NCBI GenBank assembly: GCA_903970295.1
Contig: CAJCHQ010000914.1
Location: forward strand, 1-20,801
DNA from: Bryobacterales bacterium
GTDB lineage: Bacteria; Cyanobacteriota; Vampirovibrionia; Obscuribacterales; Obscuribacteraceae
DNA length: 20,801 nucleotides
Direction: 5' to 3'
In this document: positions 7,767 to 14,782 of the stretch, piece after piece
Layout of the letters: each line of letters starts with the position of its first letter
How positions within the stretch are numbered: position 1 is the first letter of the stretch
Translations under genes and position numbers: made by a program
The notes under the pieces: model-generated
Seen by the model: the letters and a program-made list of their open reading frames with translations, nothing else
Told to the model about the DNA's origin: nothing
The model's database searches: none

Positions 7767-8952
7767 GGTTCAAGTCCATGTTAGGCCCCAAGGTGCCTCG
7801 CACTCCAGTGGGCTCCGGATTGGCAGGCGCCACCTGGCTTGGTTTGGTGACAACACCGTTCTTTTCCAGCACAGCAGCTAATTCGTCTTTAGTCATATCC
7901 GGATTCCAAGGAACCTTACTGCCCCAAGTTCTCGCATTATTGAGCGCATCAAGCGCCTTTATATCGGCAGAATTAGCGTCCTGCCCTGCTGCAACGAGTT
8001 GATCTCTTAACTTTTGGATTGAGCCGGGCGCCAGGTTGCCGTTTGCGTCCCTATCTATTTTGTCTAGAAGAGTCTTCTGCGCGTCGGCGTCCGAACCTAA
8101 AAGCGAAACTGCTGTGCTTCTGGGCTTCTCTGCAAGATGCTTGATTGCACTCTGATCTCTTGCGTCGTTCGTCTGCGCTGTTTGTGCGGTCTTAGCCTTC
8201 TGCTCGGCCTCCTCATTTGATATTTGCGTTTTCAGACCCAGTAGAGCACTAGCCTCCTTGCCATGCGAATGTTTGATTTTGGCGTCAATTGCGTCTTTGT
8301 CCCATTCAACACCACCGGCCAACCCAAACTTATGAAGTTTAGGGTCGCGAAGAAACTTATCGGCATAGCTCGTCCCATCTGGTCCAAGAGCCAACAGATT
8401 TGCATTATTTCTTGCATCCTGCGCTTCTTCTCTTGCGTCTTTCGCTACTTTTATACGGTCTTTCATGCCATCTACACCTTCGCGGGTGATGGCATCGGGA
8501 CTCGCAGCACCAGTATACTTGGCGGCATCTTTCAACAACTGTTTTTCGACCGGATTCGTCTGGACGTTCTGGCCGGTCATAATTGAATCCAATGATCCGG
8601 GAGCGCGCTTATCCAGCGCTCTCTCAGCCGCGTGGATCGATACCTCGGGCAACGTTCCATCACGTTTCAATTTATGTTCGAACGCGGGCAAGAAATTTCC
8701 GGCGTGCGGATGTTTCTTCATGTAATCGGCGACCTCGGTCATCACGTGATTGTAACTATTGCCATCATTACTCGCGTCAGCTTTTTCCAATTTCCTGGCT
8801 TCCGTTCTTCCCGCTCTGACCTCCGCTCTCTGCTCTTGAGTCAGGTGGTGATGTTGACCATATTTGTCGTGTTCGCGATGATCGTGAGCCTGAGCTTGAT
8901 CGTGATGAGCTTTGTGATCGACATGGGTAGTTGAATCTGCTTCTACGGTCAT
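7753..8952 (-). CDS. Hydrophilic protein with His-rich head and EF-hand-like loop, unknown function
   Basis: A 399-residue soluble protein with no signal peptide or membrane segment. The first 40 residues hold ten His, with Asp and Gln, including HHH at 34-36. The middle part (40-280) is charged and probably helical, with many Ala, Asp, Lys and Glu. Residues 294-316 look like an EF-hand: helix, then D300-x-D302-x-N304-G-N306 and a following helix. The usual Glu at loop position 12 is missing, so calcium binding is uncertain. The tail is Pro/Gly-rich. The ATG at 8952 has GGAGGA nine bases upstream. I do not recognise the family. The nearby SLT-domain protein on the same strand also begins with a His-rich head lacking a signal peptide, which suggests shared metal binding or a shared route of handling. 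Confidence 0.85.
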   Translation of the reverse strand: MTVEADSTTHVDHKAHHDQAQAHDHREHDKYGQHHHLTQEQRAEVRAGRTEARKLEKADASNDGNSYNHVMTEVADYMKKHPHAGNFLPAFEHKLKRDGTLPEVSIHAAERALDKRAPGSLDSIMTGQNVQTNPVEKQLLKDAAKYTGAASPDAITREGVDGMKDRIKVAKDAREEAQDARNNANLLALGPDGTSYADKFLRDPKLHKFGLAGGVEWDKDAIDAKIKHSHGKEASALLGLKTQISNEEAEQKAKTAQTAQTNDARDQSAIKHLAEKPRSTAVSLLGSDADAQKTLLDKIDRDANGNLAPGSIQKLRDQLVAAGQDANSADIKALDALNNARTWGSKVPWNPDMTKDELAAVLEKNGVVTKPSQVAPANPEPTGVRGTLGPNMDLNLGIM

Positions 8953-9143
8953 TTTTATATTCCTCCGCTATTTGCACTTTTTTTCTGACGGATTTGATTC
9001 GTCAAGTCGATCGAGATCGTAAACTTAATTCAGTCATGCTCGGATGCTTGTAAAACTTGCAGTCCGTGCCATTAATCGTTATCTAATGATTGTCAGTCTA
9101 GGTACGGTTTATTACCAAGACATTACCAAGCAACTTTCTCGAG

Positions 9144-9551
9144 TCACCAACCACTCGTAATACTCCCATCCACCGAGCTCGTGCTGGTTGCCGGAAGCGC
9201 ACCGCCTGCAGTGCTAAACATAGTTGAGCCCCCGCCTGAAAAACCGAAGCTCCACTGACCAGATGGAAAGCTCGTTTCACCGCCCAGAGAGCCGGGAGCG
9301 AGCAGCCCTAGTTGCGCAACCTGACCGCTGGCTTCGCTTTGTTGCGCAGTCGCATTGCTTGTCACATTTGCGCCCATGCCTTGCCGACCTTCACCGGTCA
9401 TGGATGCGGTATGACCTTCATCGCCCTGGGCGGCTTCCGCGTACTCCGAAAGATCAAAGTCGAATGTGCTATCGGCTTTGACTGGTTGATCTGCTAGATA
9501 AAACAGTGCCGCAATGGCTATGAAGGCGATATTTTTGCCAGTCTTTGTCAT
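9144..9551 (-). CDS. Small secreted protein, unknown function
   Basis: A 135-residue protein with a clear Sec signal peptide: MTKTGK, a hydrophobic core IAFIAIAALFYLA, and a likely signal peptidase I site after VKA (residue 26). The mature part has about 109 residues. It starts acidic (FDFDLSEYAEAAQGDEG) and ends Gly/Ser/Thr-rich, with no Cys and no recognisable domain. AGGAG lies about ten bases before the ATG. It sits between two His-rich proteins on the same strand, separated by 190 and 139 bases, so it may be transcribed separately. It is probably a periplasmic or extracellular structural or surface protein; no function can be assigned. Confidence 0.75.
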   Translation of the reverse strand: MTKTGKNIAFIAIAALFYLADQPVKADSTFDFDLSEYAEAAQGDEGHTASMTGEGRQGMGANVTSNATAQQSEASGQVAQLGLLAPGSLGGETSFPSGQWSFGFSGGGSTMFSTAGGALPATSTSSVDGSITSGW

Positions 9552-9690
9552 CGTGAGTATCTCCTGCGGCTCAGTGCGTTGCTAACATGAGCGATAGCCT
9601 AATTAGTTTTTGTTACCGAGAGATTACCGTTCTAAAGTTCTGCATTTAGCATTAGCCCACTGTGCACCATTTACCGCTCACCGCGAGATG

Positions 9691-10557
9691 CTAGTAACCA
9701 CCAGGTCTGCTCGCGACATAGAGCAGCCCGCCCCGATTGTGATATCGGTGCTGAGCATAGCGAATGCCGGCAACTAAATTAGAAAGAGGGTCATGGATGT
9801 TGCTGTCGTATCCAGGCAATGCCCACTCACGGAATGTCGGTCCAATTGTCTGCATCAGTCCCGTCGAAGGCGTTCCGCGCCTGGCATTGCAGTCGGTGTG
9901 GTTGGTAATGTTAGGATTCCAGCCACTCTCGCGAGCCACGATTTTGTTCACCGCCGCTTCGTACTGGCTGTTTACAGGCAAACCCGCTAGCTCCAGCGCT
10001 TTGTCGATCAACTCTTTGCGGGCGCCAGTCGGAATGTGACCACCGATCGCTTTTCCGTCGAAGCCACCATTAGCGCCACCACCACCTTCGACACTACTGT
10101 CCCAACCATTGTAATGACCATGACCATAGTGCATGCTGTGATACGCGTGGCGCAGAGCGGCAGATTCGTGAGGCGCGTGGTGGCTGGTACCAACGATCGT
10201 ATAGTTGCCCGGGCGTTTCGGCAGCTGCGGATCATCAGCCAATACTTCGTAACCGTGTTCAGTGTGATGGTGCCTGTGCTGATTGTCTTCGACTATGTGT
10301 AAATGAGGCAAATAGCCATGCTTGTGCAAGTCTTTATTGATCGTGTGCAGATCGGCAGAAAAATGTTTCCCATCATGGCGCCGAAGATGATCTAGCTCTT
10401 TGTAGACATGTCCAAAATCATGGGAATTGTGTCTAAGGATATGCTCAATATTGTGCTCAGTGTGGGCTAAATCTGCATGATGGTGATCCACTCCGGGGTG
10501 CACATGCATATGCTCTGGGTGCTGATGCGGTGGAGACTGATGAGATCGATCCGACAT
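9691..10557 (-). CDS. His-rich protein with C-terminal lytic transglycosylase (SLT) domain
   Basis: A 288-residue protein in two parts. Residues 1-150 are extremely His-rich (36 His), with clusters such as HQHPEHMHVH and HRHHH; they suggest zinc, nickel or copper binding. After a Gly-rich linker (about 157-173) comes an SLT-type domain of the kind found in tape-measure and actinobacterial proteins: IVARESGWNPN with the likely catalytic Glu210, GTPSTGLMQTIGPTF, LPGY, DPLSNLVAGIRYAQHRY, and a final ASRPGGY. This domain cuts peptidoglycan glycan strands. No Sec or Tat signal is present, although the substrate lies outside the inner membrane, so export by another route, release on lysis, or a defensive or predatory role are open options. 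The ATG at 10557 has a modest AGCAGG site upstream. Confidence 0.88.
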   Translation of the reverse strand: MSDRSHQSPPHQHPEHMHVHPGVDHHHADLAHTEHNIEHILRHNSHDFGHVYKELDHLRRHDGKHFSADLHTINKDLHKHGYLPHLHIVEDNQHRHHHTEHGYEVLADDPQLPKRPGNYTIVGTSHHAPHESAALRHAYHSMHYGHGHYNGWDSSVEGGGGANGGFDGKAIGGHIPTGARKELIDKALELAGLPVNSQYEAAVNKIVARESGWNPNITNHTDCNARRGTPSTGLMQTIGPTFREWALPGYDSNIHDPLSNLVAGIRYAQHRYHNRGGLLYVASRPGGY

Positions 10558-10925
10558 TTTGTTTGCCTGCTACCTGATAAAAGCGAACGCCATCGAGATC
10601 AGCATGGGGGAGTGCTGACACTCTAGACAAACGCGAGAATAGTCGCAAAACATAACCAAGTGTTTACTGAGTTGTATGCAGCAGTGGTCAACAGCTGTAG
10701 GCGCCTCCCAGGGGCATCGATTCGCAACGCATAGGGCCGCTGAGAGGTGAGCGTATTGTGACACAGCTGTAACTCTCATCTTTCACAATCTGCCTTACGA
10801 AAGTTTGAAAGGAGAGAAGTCGCAGCCAGTCGTTCATGGTTCTCGGACAAAGGGAAAGATGAGACTGATACCAACAAGACAATAGACGACAAATCGGCAA
10901 ATTAGGGTGTTGGCAATAAAGCCAG
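10558..10925. other. Gene-poor stretch upstream of the SLT gene
   Basis: About 370 bases without a convincing gene. A 145-codon frame on the - strand across 10688-11125 has a composition rich in Ser, Cys and Arg, no ribosome-binding site and no protein-like pattern. The promoter of the SLT-domain gene should lie near 10560-10700, but I could not pick out a clear -35/-10 pair. Confidence 0.4.
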
Positions 10926-11194
10926 CCCTCATACCTGAGTGATGAATTGAAGGCATTGCTTGGGAATTTGCTTTGGCTTGATATCATATTCGGTGGCATT
11001 GCATTGCTAGCGCGAACTGCCGTTAGCGCCGCCAGTTTGGGACTCGGAAGCGATGCGAACACTCGCTTTACGAGCTGCGTGAAGCAACTTTGGCTAATAA
11101 ATTTCTGTTCGCGGCAAGTGGTCAATCAGGGTCCGACGGCTGGGGGGCTGGGATCGGCTATATTTTGGCGTTTATAGACAACACTATGGAGTAA
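10926..11194 (+). pseudogene. Possible decayed small membrane-protein gene
   Basis: Two partial frames look protein-like in sequence. The first (about 10926-11080) reads LKALLGNLLWLDIIFGGIAL, then ARTAVSAASLGLGSD, a hydrophobic segment. The second, in another frame (about 11075-11194), reads LREATLANKFLFAAS and then GSDGWGAGIGYILAFIDNTM, ending at TAA 11192-11194. The first frame continues past the switch only as unconvincing residues, and the second is closed upstream by a TAG. Together they look like one small gene split by a frameshift. No family is recognised and no good start or ribosome-binding site is seen. Confidence 0.28.
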
Positions 11195-11438
11195 TATTTA
11201 TTCTTCGCGCGATAGTTCTACCGTGCTAGGTTCAAAGACACTTCTTCTTTTATCTCTCAGGCAAAAAAACTACAGGACTCTAATCTGTCTTCCTCTCTTT
11301 GCACTCCAGCAGCCAATTCGCACTGGTTGTTCGAAGCCGACAAGACTTTCTGATGCCCTAGATTCACCGACCATAACCAAATATGCCTTTCGCATCTGTC
11401 GACTATCATCATTCGGAAGTTCACCCAACGAGGTCATC
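11195..11438 (+). other. Leader region of the 61/180-aa operon
   Basis: About 245 bases before the ATG at 11439. No convincing gene on either strand. It presumably carries the operon's promoter, but no clear consensus elements were found. An upstream GTG at 11223 in the frame of the 61-aa protein would add 72 residues of poor, low-pattern sequence and has no ribosome-binding site. Confidence 0.35.
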
Positions 11439-11624
11439 ATGAGCAACTCACCTAATTACCCTGTTTTTCGCAATTTTTCCGACCGTCTTCGTTCGCAATC
11501 GGACCAGCGGCCACACGTGGCGGCCCCCAACTTTTCTCGGAATGCACAGAGTGAGTGGGGATTATTCAACAGCAGTCGTACCTGCAGGTGGTTGGCTTCC
11601 CGCCGCCGTTACGCAGGGACCTGA
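11439..11624 (+). CDS. Small basic protein (61 aa), unknown function
   Basis: Starts at the ATG at 11439, six bases after a GAGG motif in AACGAGGTC. The product is 61 residues, polar, rich in Ser, Arg and Asn, and ends in a basic stretch (CRWLASRRRYAGT). There is no membrane segment or recognisable motif. The main support is context: its stop lies 14 bases before the ATG of the 180-aa gene, with that gene's ribosome-binding site (CGGAGA) in between, the layout of a two-gene operon. It could be a leader ORF controlling the downstream gene. Confidence 0.5.
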   Translation: MSNSPNYPVFRNFSDRLRSQSDQRPHVAAPNFSRNAQSEWGLFNSSRTCRWLASRRRYAGT

Positions 11625-11638
11625 CACGGAGACATTCC

Positions 11639-12181
11639 ATGGACAACATTAACCTTCATCGTGCGCGCAGCCATTTCGCTGTCTCGCACTTGATTGAGCT
11701 AGCAAAGTCAAAGTGCGCAGACTTGCGAATAGCCGAGCGCTCGTCTGACAGATGGTCACGCGTAGATGCTAATCGCAGTCGGAGAAACTCTCCTACCCCA
11801 GACACTATCGAACATCTTGCCCAGGGTTTCGAGCAGTTCTGCCGAACAGCGAGACTCGCTATCTGCGTGCTCGCTGAGGTCAAGCTAGTCATTGCTTTGT
11901 GTGAGCTGTGGACACTTCTGGAAGCAGAGCACGCAAGAGAAAGCGCATCTGACCGAATCGAGTACGCTGACCTGCATGCGAGACTGGTTCATCAACTTGC
12001 TCTTCAGGCACAAACGCTCGAGTCAAAGCGGCAAGAATGCGAAAAGCATATAACTCGGATCGACAAGCGCCTCGACACTTTGCACCATCGCATGCTCAAG
12101 TTCTACCCAGTGACTGCGGAGGCCGAGGCTTCCGGCGCCAGGGTTGTTTCTGCGGGCATACGGCCTCAACTCGCAAATTAG
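11639..12181 (+). CDS. Helical protein with C-terminal coiled coil (180 aa), unknown function
   Basis: A 180-residue, predominantly helical protein with no signal peptide. One mildly hydrophobic helix (about 80-100, LAICVLAEVKLVIALCELW) is followed by a charged region, and a heptad-like coiled coil at about 125-163 (LALQAQTLESKRQECEKHI and on). Many Arg, Glu, Ala and Leu suggest a cytosolic structural or adaptor protein. I do not recognise the family. The ATG at 11639 is preferred because of CGGAGA just upstream; the frame is open to a GTG at 11555 that overlaps the 61-aa gene. A strong terminator 16 bases after the stop closes the unit. Confidence 0.7.
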   Translation: MDNINLHRARSHFAVSHLIELAKSKCADLRIAERSSDRWSRVDANRSRRNSPTPDTIEHLAQGFEQFCRTARLAICVLAEVKLVIALCELWTLLEAEHARESASDRIEYADLHARLVHQLALQAQTLESKRQECEKHITRIDKRLDTLHHRMLKFYPVTAEAEASGARVVSAGIRPQLAN

Positions 12182-12196
12182 ATGCGGAACGTATTG

Positions 12197-12234
12197 ACTC
12201 GCCAGTCGCTCACACGGGCTGGCGAGTTTTTTTA
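12197..12234 (+). terminator. Strong rho-independent terminator
   Basis: A perfect nine-base-pair stem ACTCGCCAG (12197-12205) / CTGGCGAGT (12219-12227) with a 13-base loop, followed by TTTTTTT. It lies just after the 180-aa gene. Confidence 0.92.
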
Positions 12235-12405
12235 TTGATTGCCTCAGACCAGCTGTTTTAACTTTTACGGGAAATGGGTGATACGATAGAGTATAGTGCA
12301 CCCACCTTTTTTTTGTAAATGTGAATGCACCGCGCCCGTGGAGAAGACATTATGAAAGTGGGAGACCCAGAAAAAATCGCAGGATGAAACTCCTCGAATT
12401 GACCG

Positions 12406-13305
12406 TCAGCCCAAAACCTCCATGTATGCCATGACGCCGTCAGCGGCGCCTACGTCTGCCGAAATTGCCGCATCAGCGGCTGCAACCACACCAGCAGCTG
12501 CGCTAGCGCTAGCATCTCCGGCAGCATCTGCGGCCACAGCAGCGTCTGCTGCTCCAGCACTCGCTAAGGAAGCACTGGATGCAGTACCGGCAGCCGCATC
12601 GGATGCAGCGTCATCCCCGACACCGGAAGCAGAGTTGAAGGCGGACATTAGCGATGTACCCAGCCCGAGTATATCGCTCGCTTCGGCTGGAGTGAAACCT
12701 GCGCTCGTCAATGCTTGTGTCGTCGCCTCGTCCGCTCCCGCCGCACTTGCAGCCGTCTGGATAGAAGCCTGCGCGGCAGACGCATCCGCGGCCTCGGTTC
12801 CGGCTGCCCCTGCCGCCGCATCGCCATTGGATGCGTTATTTGGTTCCGTGGCCTGTGCTGCGAGAGCCCCTGCAGCGGCTATGTCTCCATCTGTTAATGG
12901 CGACGTAATCGGTCCCGGGGCTGGCTCGGTCCCTGGCTGTCCTCCATCAGATATGCCGAAGGATAGGTTTGAACCACTGTCAACTGGACCCACTCCTGTT
13001 GTCGGCGATTGTGTTGATCTCCTAGTGGTGCTGGCGCTTTGCGCGGTCGTATCGGTTTGAGTCGGTGCACTATTGATAGTGGCTGCTTCGACCGGAGCCG
13101 GTGTAGATGCTTCGTTACTGCTGCTGGTGCCGCCATCATCTGTAATCTCGACAGGTTTCAGATAGTCGTTTCCATTGCCCGTTGTAGTCGATGTGTTGAC
13201 ATATGGGGATTCGGGCGACCAGGTGCTGTTGACCGCACTGCGCACGAAGAAATTCTCTGCGGGCAAACTCCTGTCTCGCTGTTCATCAAATTCGCGCATT
13301 GCCAT
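12406..13305 (-). CDS. Ala-rich low-complexity protein, unknown function
   Basis: A 299-residue protein. The first 60 residues are ordinary in composition (REFDEQRDRSLPAENFFVRS). Then comes a disordered Ser/Thr/Pro/Gly stretch (about 60-140), and the last 161 residues contain 62 Ala, mixed with Ser, Asp and Gly. One less Ala-rich segment (about 198-225, TSAGFTPAEASDILGLGTSL) looks structured. There is no signal peptide and no membrane helix. The ATG at 13305 has GGAG ten bases upstream. Because Ala codons such as GCA and GCT read as Cys or Ser codons in reverse but as Ala in a shifted frame, the other strand also has a long Ala-rich frame (12422-13060); it lacks a ribosome-binding site and a sensible N-terminus. 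Possibly a surface, adhesin-like or structural protein. Confidence 0.72.
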   Translation of the reverse strand: MAMREFDEQRDRSLPAENFFVRSAVNSTWSPESPYVNTSTTTGNGNDYLKPVEITDDGGTSSSNEASTPAPVEAATINSAPTQTDTTAQSASTTRRSTQSPTTGVGPVDSGSNLSFGISDGGQPGTEPAPGPITSPLTDGDIAAAGALAAQATEPNNASNGDAAAGAAGTEAADASAAQASIQTAASAAGADEATTQALTSAGFTPAEASDILGLGTSLMSAFNSASGVGDDAASDAAAGTASSASLASAGAADAAVAADAAGDASASAAAGVVAAADAAISADVGAADGVMAYMEVLG

Positions 13306-13595
13306 AGTAAATTAACTCCAGATATGGCTGTTGATTCCTCTCGAGCCATGAGGATTGCGTTGTAGCTGTCAAAATTGAGTTATTCGGGTGGTCGCAGTAG
13401 GCTGAAGAAAAGCGCAGCCCAGGGACAGTTTTATTTCATTCTTCGTTTGTAGAGGCTAAAGAGTAAATTTGATATGTTCGCCCCTGGTCCAGTGACGCCA
13501 ATATAGGATGAGAGAATCACAGATGTGTTACATGTGTTACATGGGACTGCACAAGTTTGCTTCGCGACCTTCTCGAACCGGCTAAAATGCTCCGG
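13306..13595. other. Intergenic stretch upstream of the Ala-rich gene
   Basis: About 290 bases between the end of the CPBP protease gene and the start of the Ala-rich gene, both on the - strand. No gene is seen. It must hold the Ala-rich gene's promoter, but no clear consensus was found. Two tandem copies of a nine-base unit lie at 13523-13540. Confidence 0.45.
13523..13540. repeat. Two tandem copies of ATGTGTTAC
   Basis: Nine-base units at 13523-13531 and 13532-13540 are identical, followed by another ATG. With spacing close to one helical turn and a position about 220 bases upstream of the Ala-rich gene, they could be a regulator binding site, but two copies are weak evidence. Confidence 0.35.
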
Positions 13596-13613
13596 AAAAG
13601 GTTGTTACAACCT
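13596..13613 (-). terminator. Possible terminator of the Tad/CPBP operon
   Basis: On the - strand a seven-base-pair inverted repeat AGGTTGT/ACAACCT (13613-13599), beginning in the stop codon of the CPBP gene, is followed by TTTT. The loop is tight and the T run short, so it may be inefficient. Confidence 0.45.
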
Positions 13614-14502
13614 ACTCGAGACTGCTTCGTTTTCGCCAGAAGAGAAAAGCAGTCGCGGCAATGGCAATGGCGGTGAAAAGACCAAATTCATCGATGAAGT
13701 AATTCGTCGTCCCTTTATCGATAGTCAGCGGAGTGAGAATTGCCTGGATAAGCATGTTGTGGACCGTGTGCAAAATCGCGCACGGCCAGACGCTGCGCGA
13801 TTTTAGCCGCAGCCATGCCATGACGAAGCTGATGCCGAGAACGCAGACTGTGAAACACGGAATTGCGCACCACGCAGGTACTCCGATGTTGTAATCGGTG
13901 AGCAAAATGGCGGGGAAATGCCATACCGCCCACACGCCCCCGACTATCAATGATGTTTTGCTGAAGCTCGTAAGTTTCGCCAGCTGCGGCACTAAGAAGC
14001 CGCGCCAACCTAGCTCTTCCCCGAGTGCTCGCCAGGTATTGCTGGCTACCCCGCTGGTCATTTGCGTGAAAATAAAGAGTGCCGTGGCTTGATAGAAGGA
14101 AGCATCGGGATATTTCCTCTTGAGCATCGATACGAATTCCGGATTGGGAACGCCTCCCAGCCCTGTGATCCAGACGATGACATAAACCAATGTGGCGTAA
14201 GCCAGGGGCACACAAAATGCCAGAAGCCAATACCGGATGTTCCCTGGCTTCCAGCCTAAGCCAAACAGACTTTTGTAGCAGATCAGCTGGGTTAGTAGCG
14301 CTGCCGCTCCAGGCGCCCACATCAGCATCGACGTATAAAAACCATGCGAAGCTTTGATCGAGTGTGCGGTGACGATCGGAAAGTAGCAAGCCGTCGAGAA
14401 TAAAATTAGTAGTACGAAGAAGATTACTAAGGGCTTGCGCATTATATCTGGTGCGTCATTCGTCATGGTCTCGTGGTGCCTGTCGTCAGATGCGTTTTTC
14501 AT
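13612..14502 (-). CDS. CPBP-family intramembrane metalloprotease (Abi/CAAX-like)
   Basis: About 296 residues with seven to eight membrane helices. All motifs of the CPBP (Rce1/Abi) family are present: GEELGWRGFLVPQL with Glu162, Glu163 and Arg167; WAVWHFPA with His195; and the last motif AILHTVHN with His245, His248 and Asn249. These enzymes cleave within or near the inner membrane; bacterial members process peptides or signal proteins or give immunity to bacteriocins, and substrates are usually unknown. The ATG at 14502 overlaps the upstream GNAT remnant by 17 bases; an ATG at 14466, 19 bases after that gene's stop and closer to the first helix, may be the real start. It is the last gene of a five-gene run headed by Tad pilus genes, so a substrate among those exported proteins is possible. 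Confidence 0.92.
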   Translation of the reverse strand: MKNASDDRHHETMTNDAPDIMRKPLVIFFVLLILFSTACYFPIVTAHSIKASHGFYTSMLMWAPGAAALLTQLICYKSLFGLGWKPGNIRYWLLAFCVPLAYATLVYVIVWITGLGGVPNPEFVSMLKRKYPDASFYQATALFIFTQMTSGVASNTWRALGEELGWRGFLVPQLAKLTSFSKTSLIVGGVWAVWHFPAILLTDYNIGVPAWCAIPCFTVCVLGISFVMAWLRLKSRSVWPCAILHTVHNMLIQAILTPLTIDKGTTNYFIDEFGLFTAIAIAATAFLFWRKRSSLE

Positions 14503-14740
14503 AACACAGAAATTTCAGACCGGGGCGAAATCCTAATTCGATTTCGCCGGCAAGAACATATCCGAGTTTTGGAAACAATTTTTGAGTGGCTTGATTAACT
14601 GTGTTCGTATCGACTCTAAGAATCTGGATTTCACTGTCCAGCGCCACCTTTTCTGCCTGCTTCATCAAAGCATCTGCGAAGCCCCGGACAATTGCCATTA
14701 CGGCATTTAGGTCGCCAATTTCTGCCCGTCTCATTCGCAT
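14486..14740 (-). pseudogene. GNAT N-acetyltransferase with large internal deletion
   Basis: The 84-codon frame joins the start of a GNAT protein (RRAEIGDLNAVMAIV) directly to its second half (ADALMKQAEKVALDS, then ILRVDTNTVNQATQKLFPKL and GYVLAGEIELGFRPG). Intact GNAT enzymes are about 150-170 residues. Here roughly 80 central residues are missing, including the beta strands before the acetyl-CoA loop and most of its Arg/Gln-x-x-Gly-x-Gly/Ala motif; only RGFA remains at the joint (about residues 19-22, near 14680). The frame was kept through the deletion, so a short protein may still be made, with GGA eight bases before the ATG. Catalysis is very unlikely. It overlaps or abuts the CPBP gene and follows the unknown membrane gene by 42 bases. 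Confidence 0.75.
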
Positions 14741-14782
14741 TGTTGTTTCCAGCTCCGAATTGCCTGAGCCCTGCCTGGGAAC

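Noticed and set aside
8986..9004. Imperfect palindrome TGACGGAT/ATTCGTCA upstream of the 399-aa gene
   Set aside because: Could be an operator, but it is a single copy with a mismatch, and its adjacent T run is on the wrong side to be a terminator for either strand.
10688..11125. 145-codon frame on the - strand
   Set aside because: Composition unlike a real protein (many Ser, Cys, Arg, Pro), no ribosome-binding site, and it crosses protein-like pieces on the + strand.
12352..12387. 11-codon frame after a good GGAG site, upstream of nothing on the + strand
   Set aside because: Too short to support, no downstream gene on that strand that it could lead; the Shine-Dalgarno match may be chance.
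12422..13060. 212-codon Ala-rich frame on the + strand
   Set aside because: Lies opposite the Ala-rich - strand gene; no ribosome-binding site, no ordinary N-terminal part; openness follows from the codon makeup of the real gene.
13715..14389. 224-codon frame on the - strand
   Set aside because: Overlaps the CPBP protease gene in another frame; rich in Arg/His/Ser, a typical shadow, whereas the CPBP frame has all catalytic motifs.
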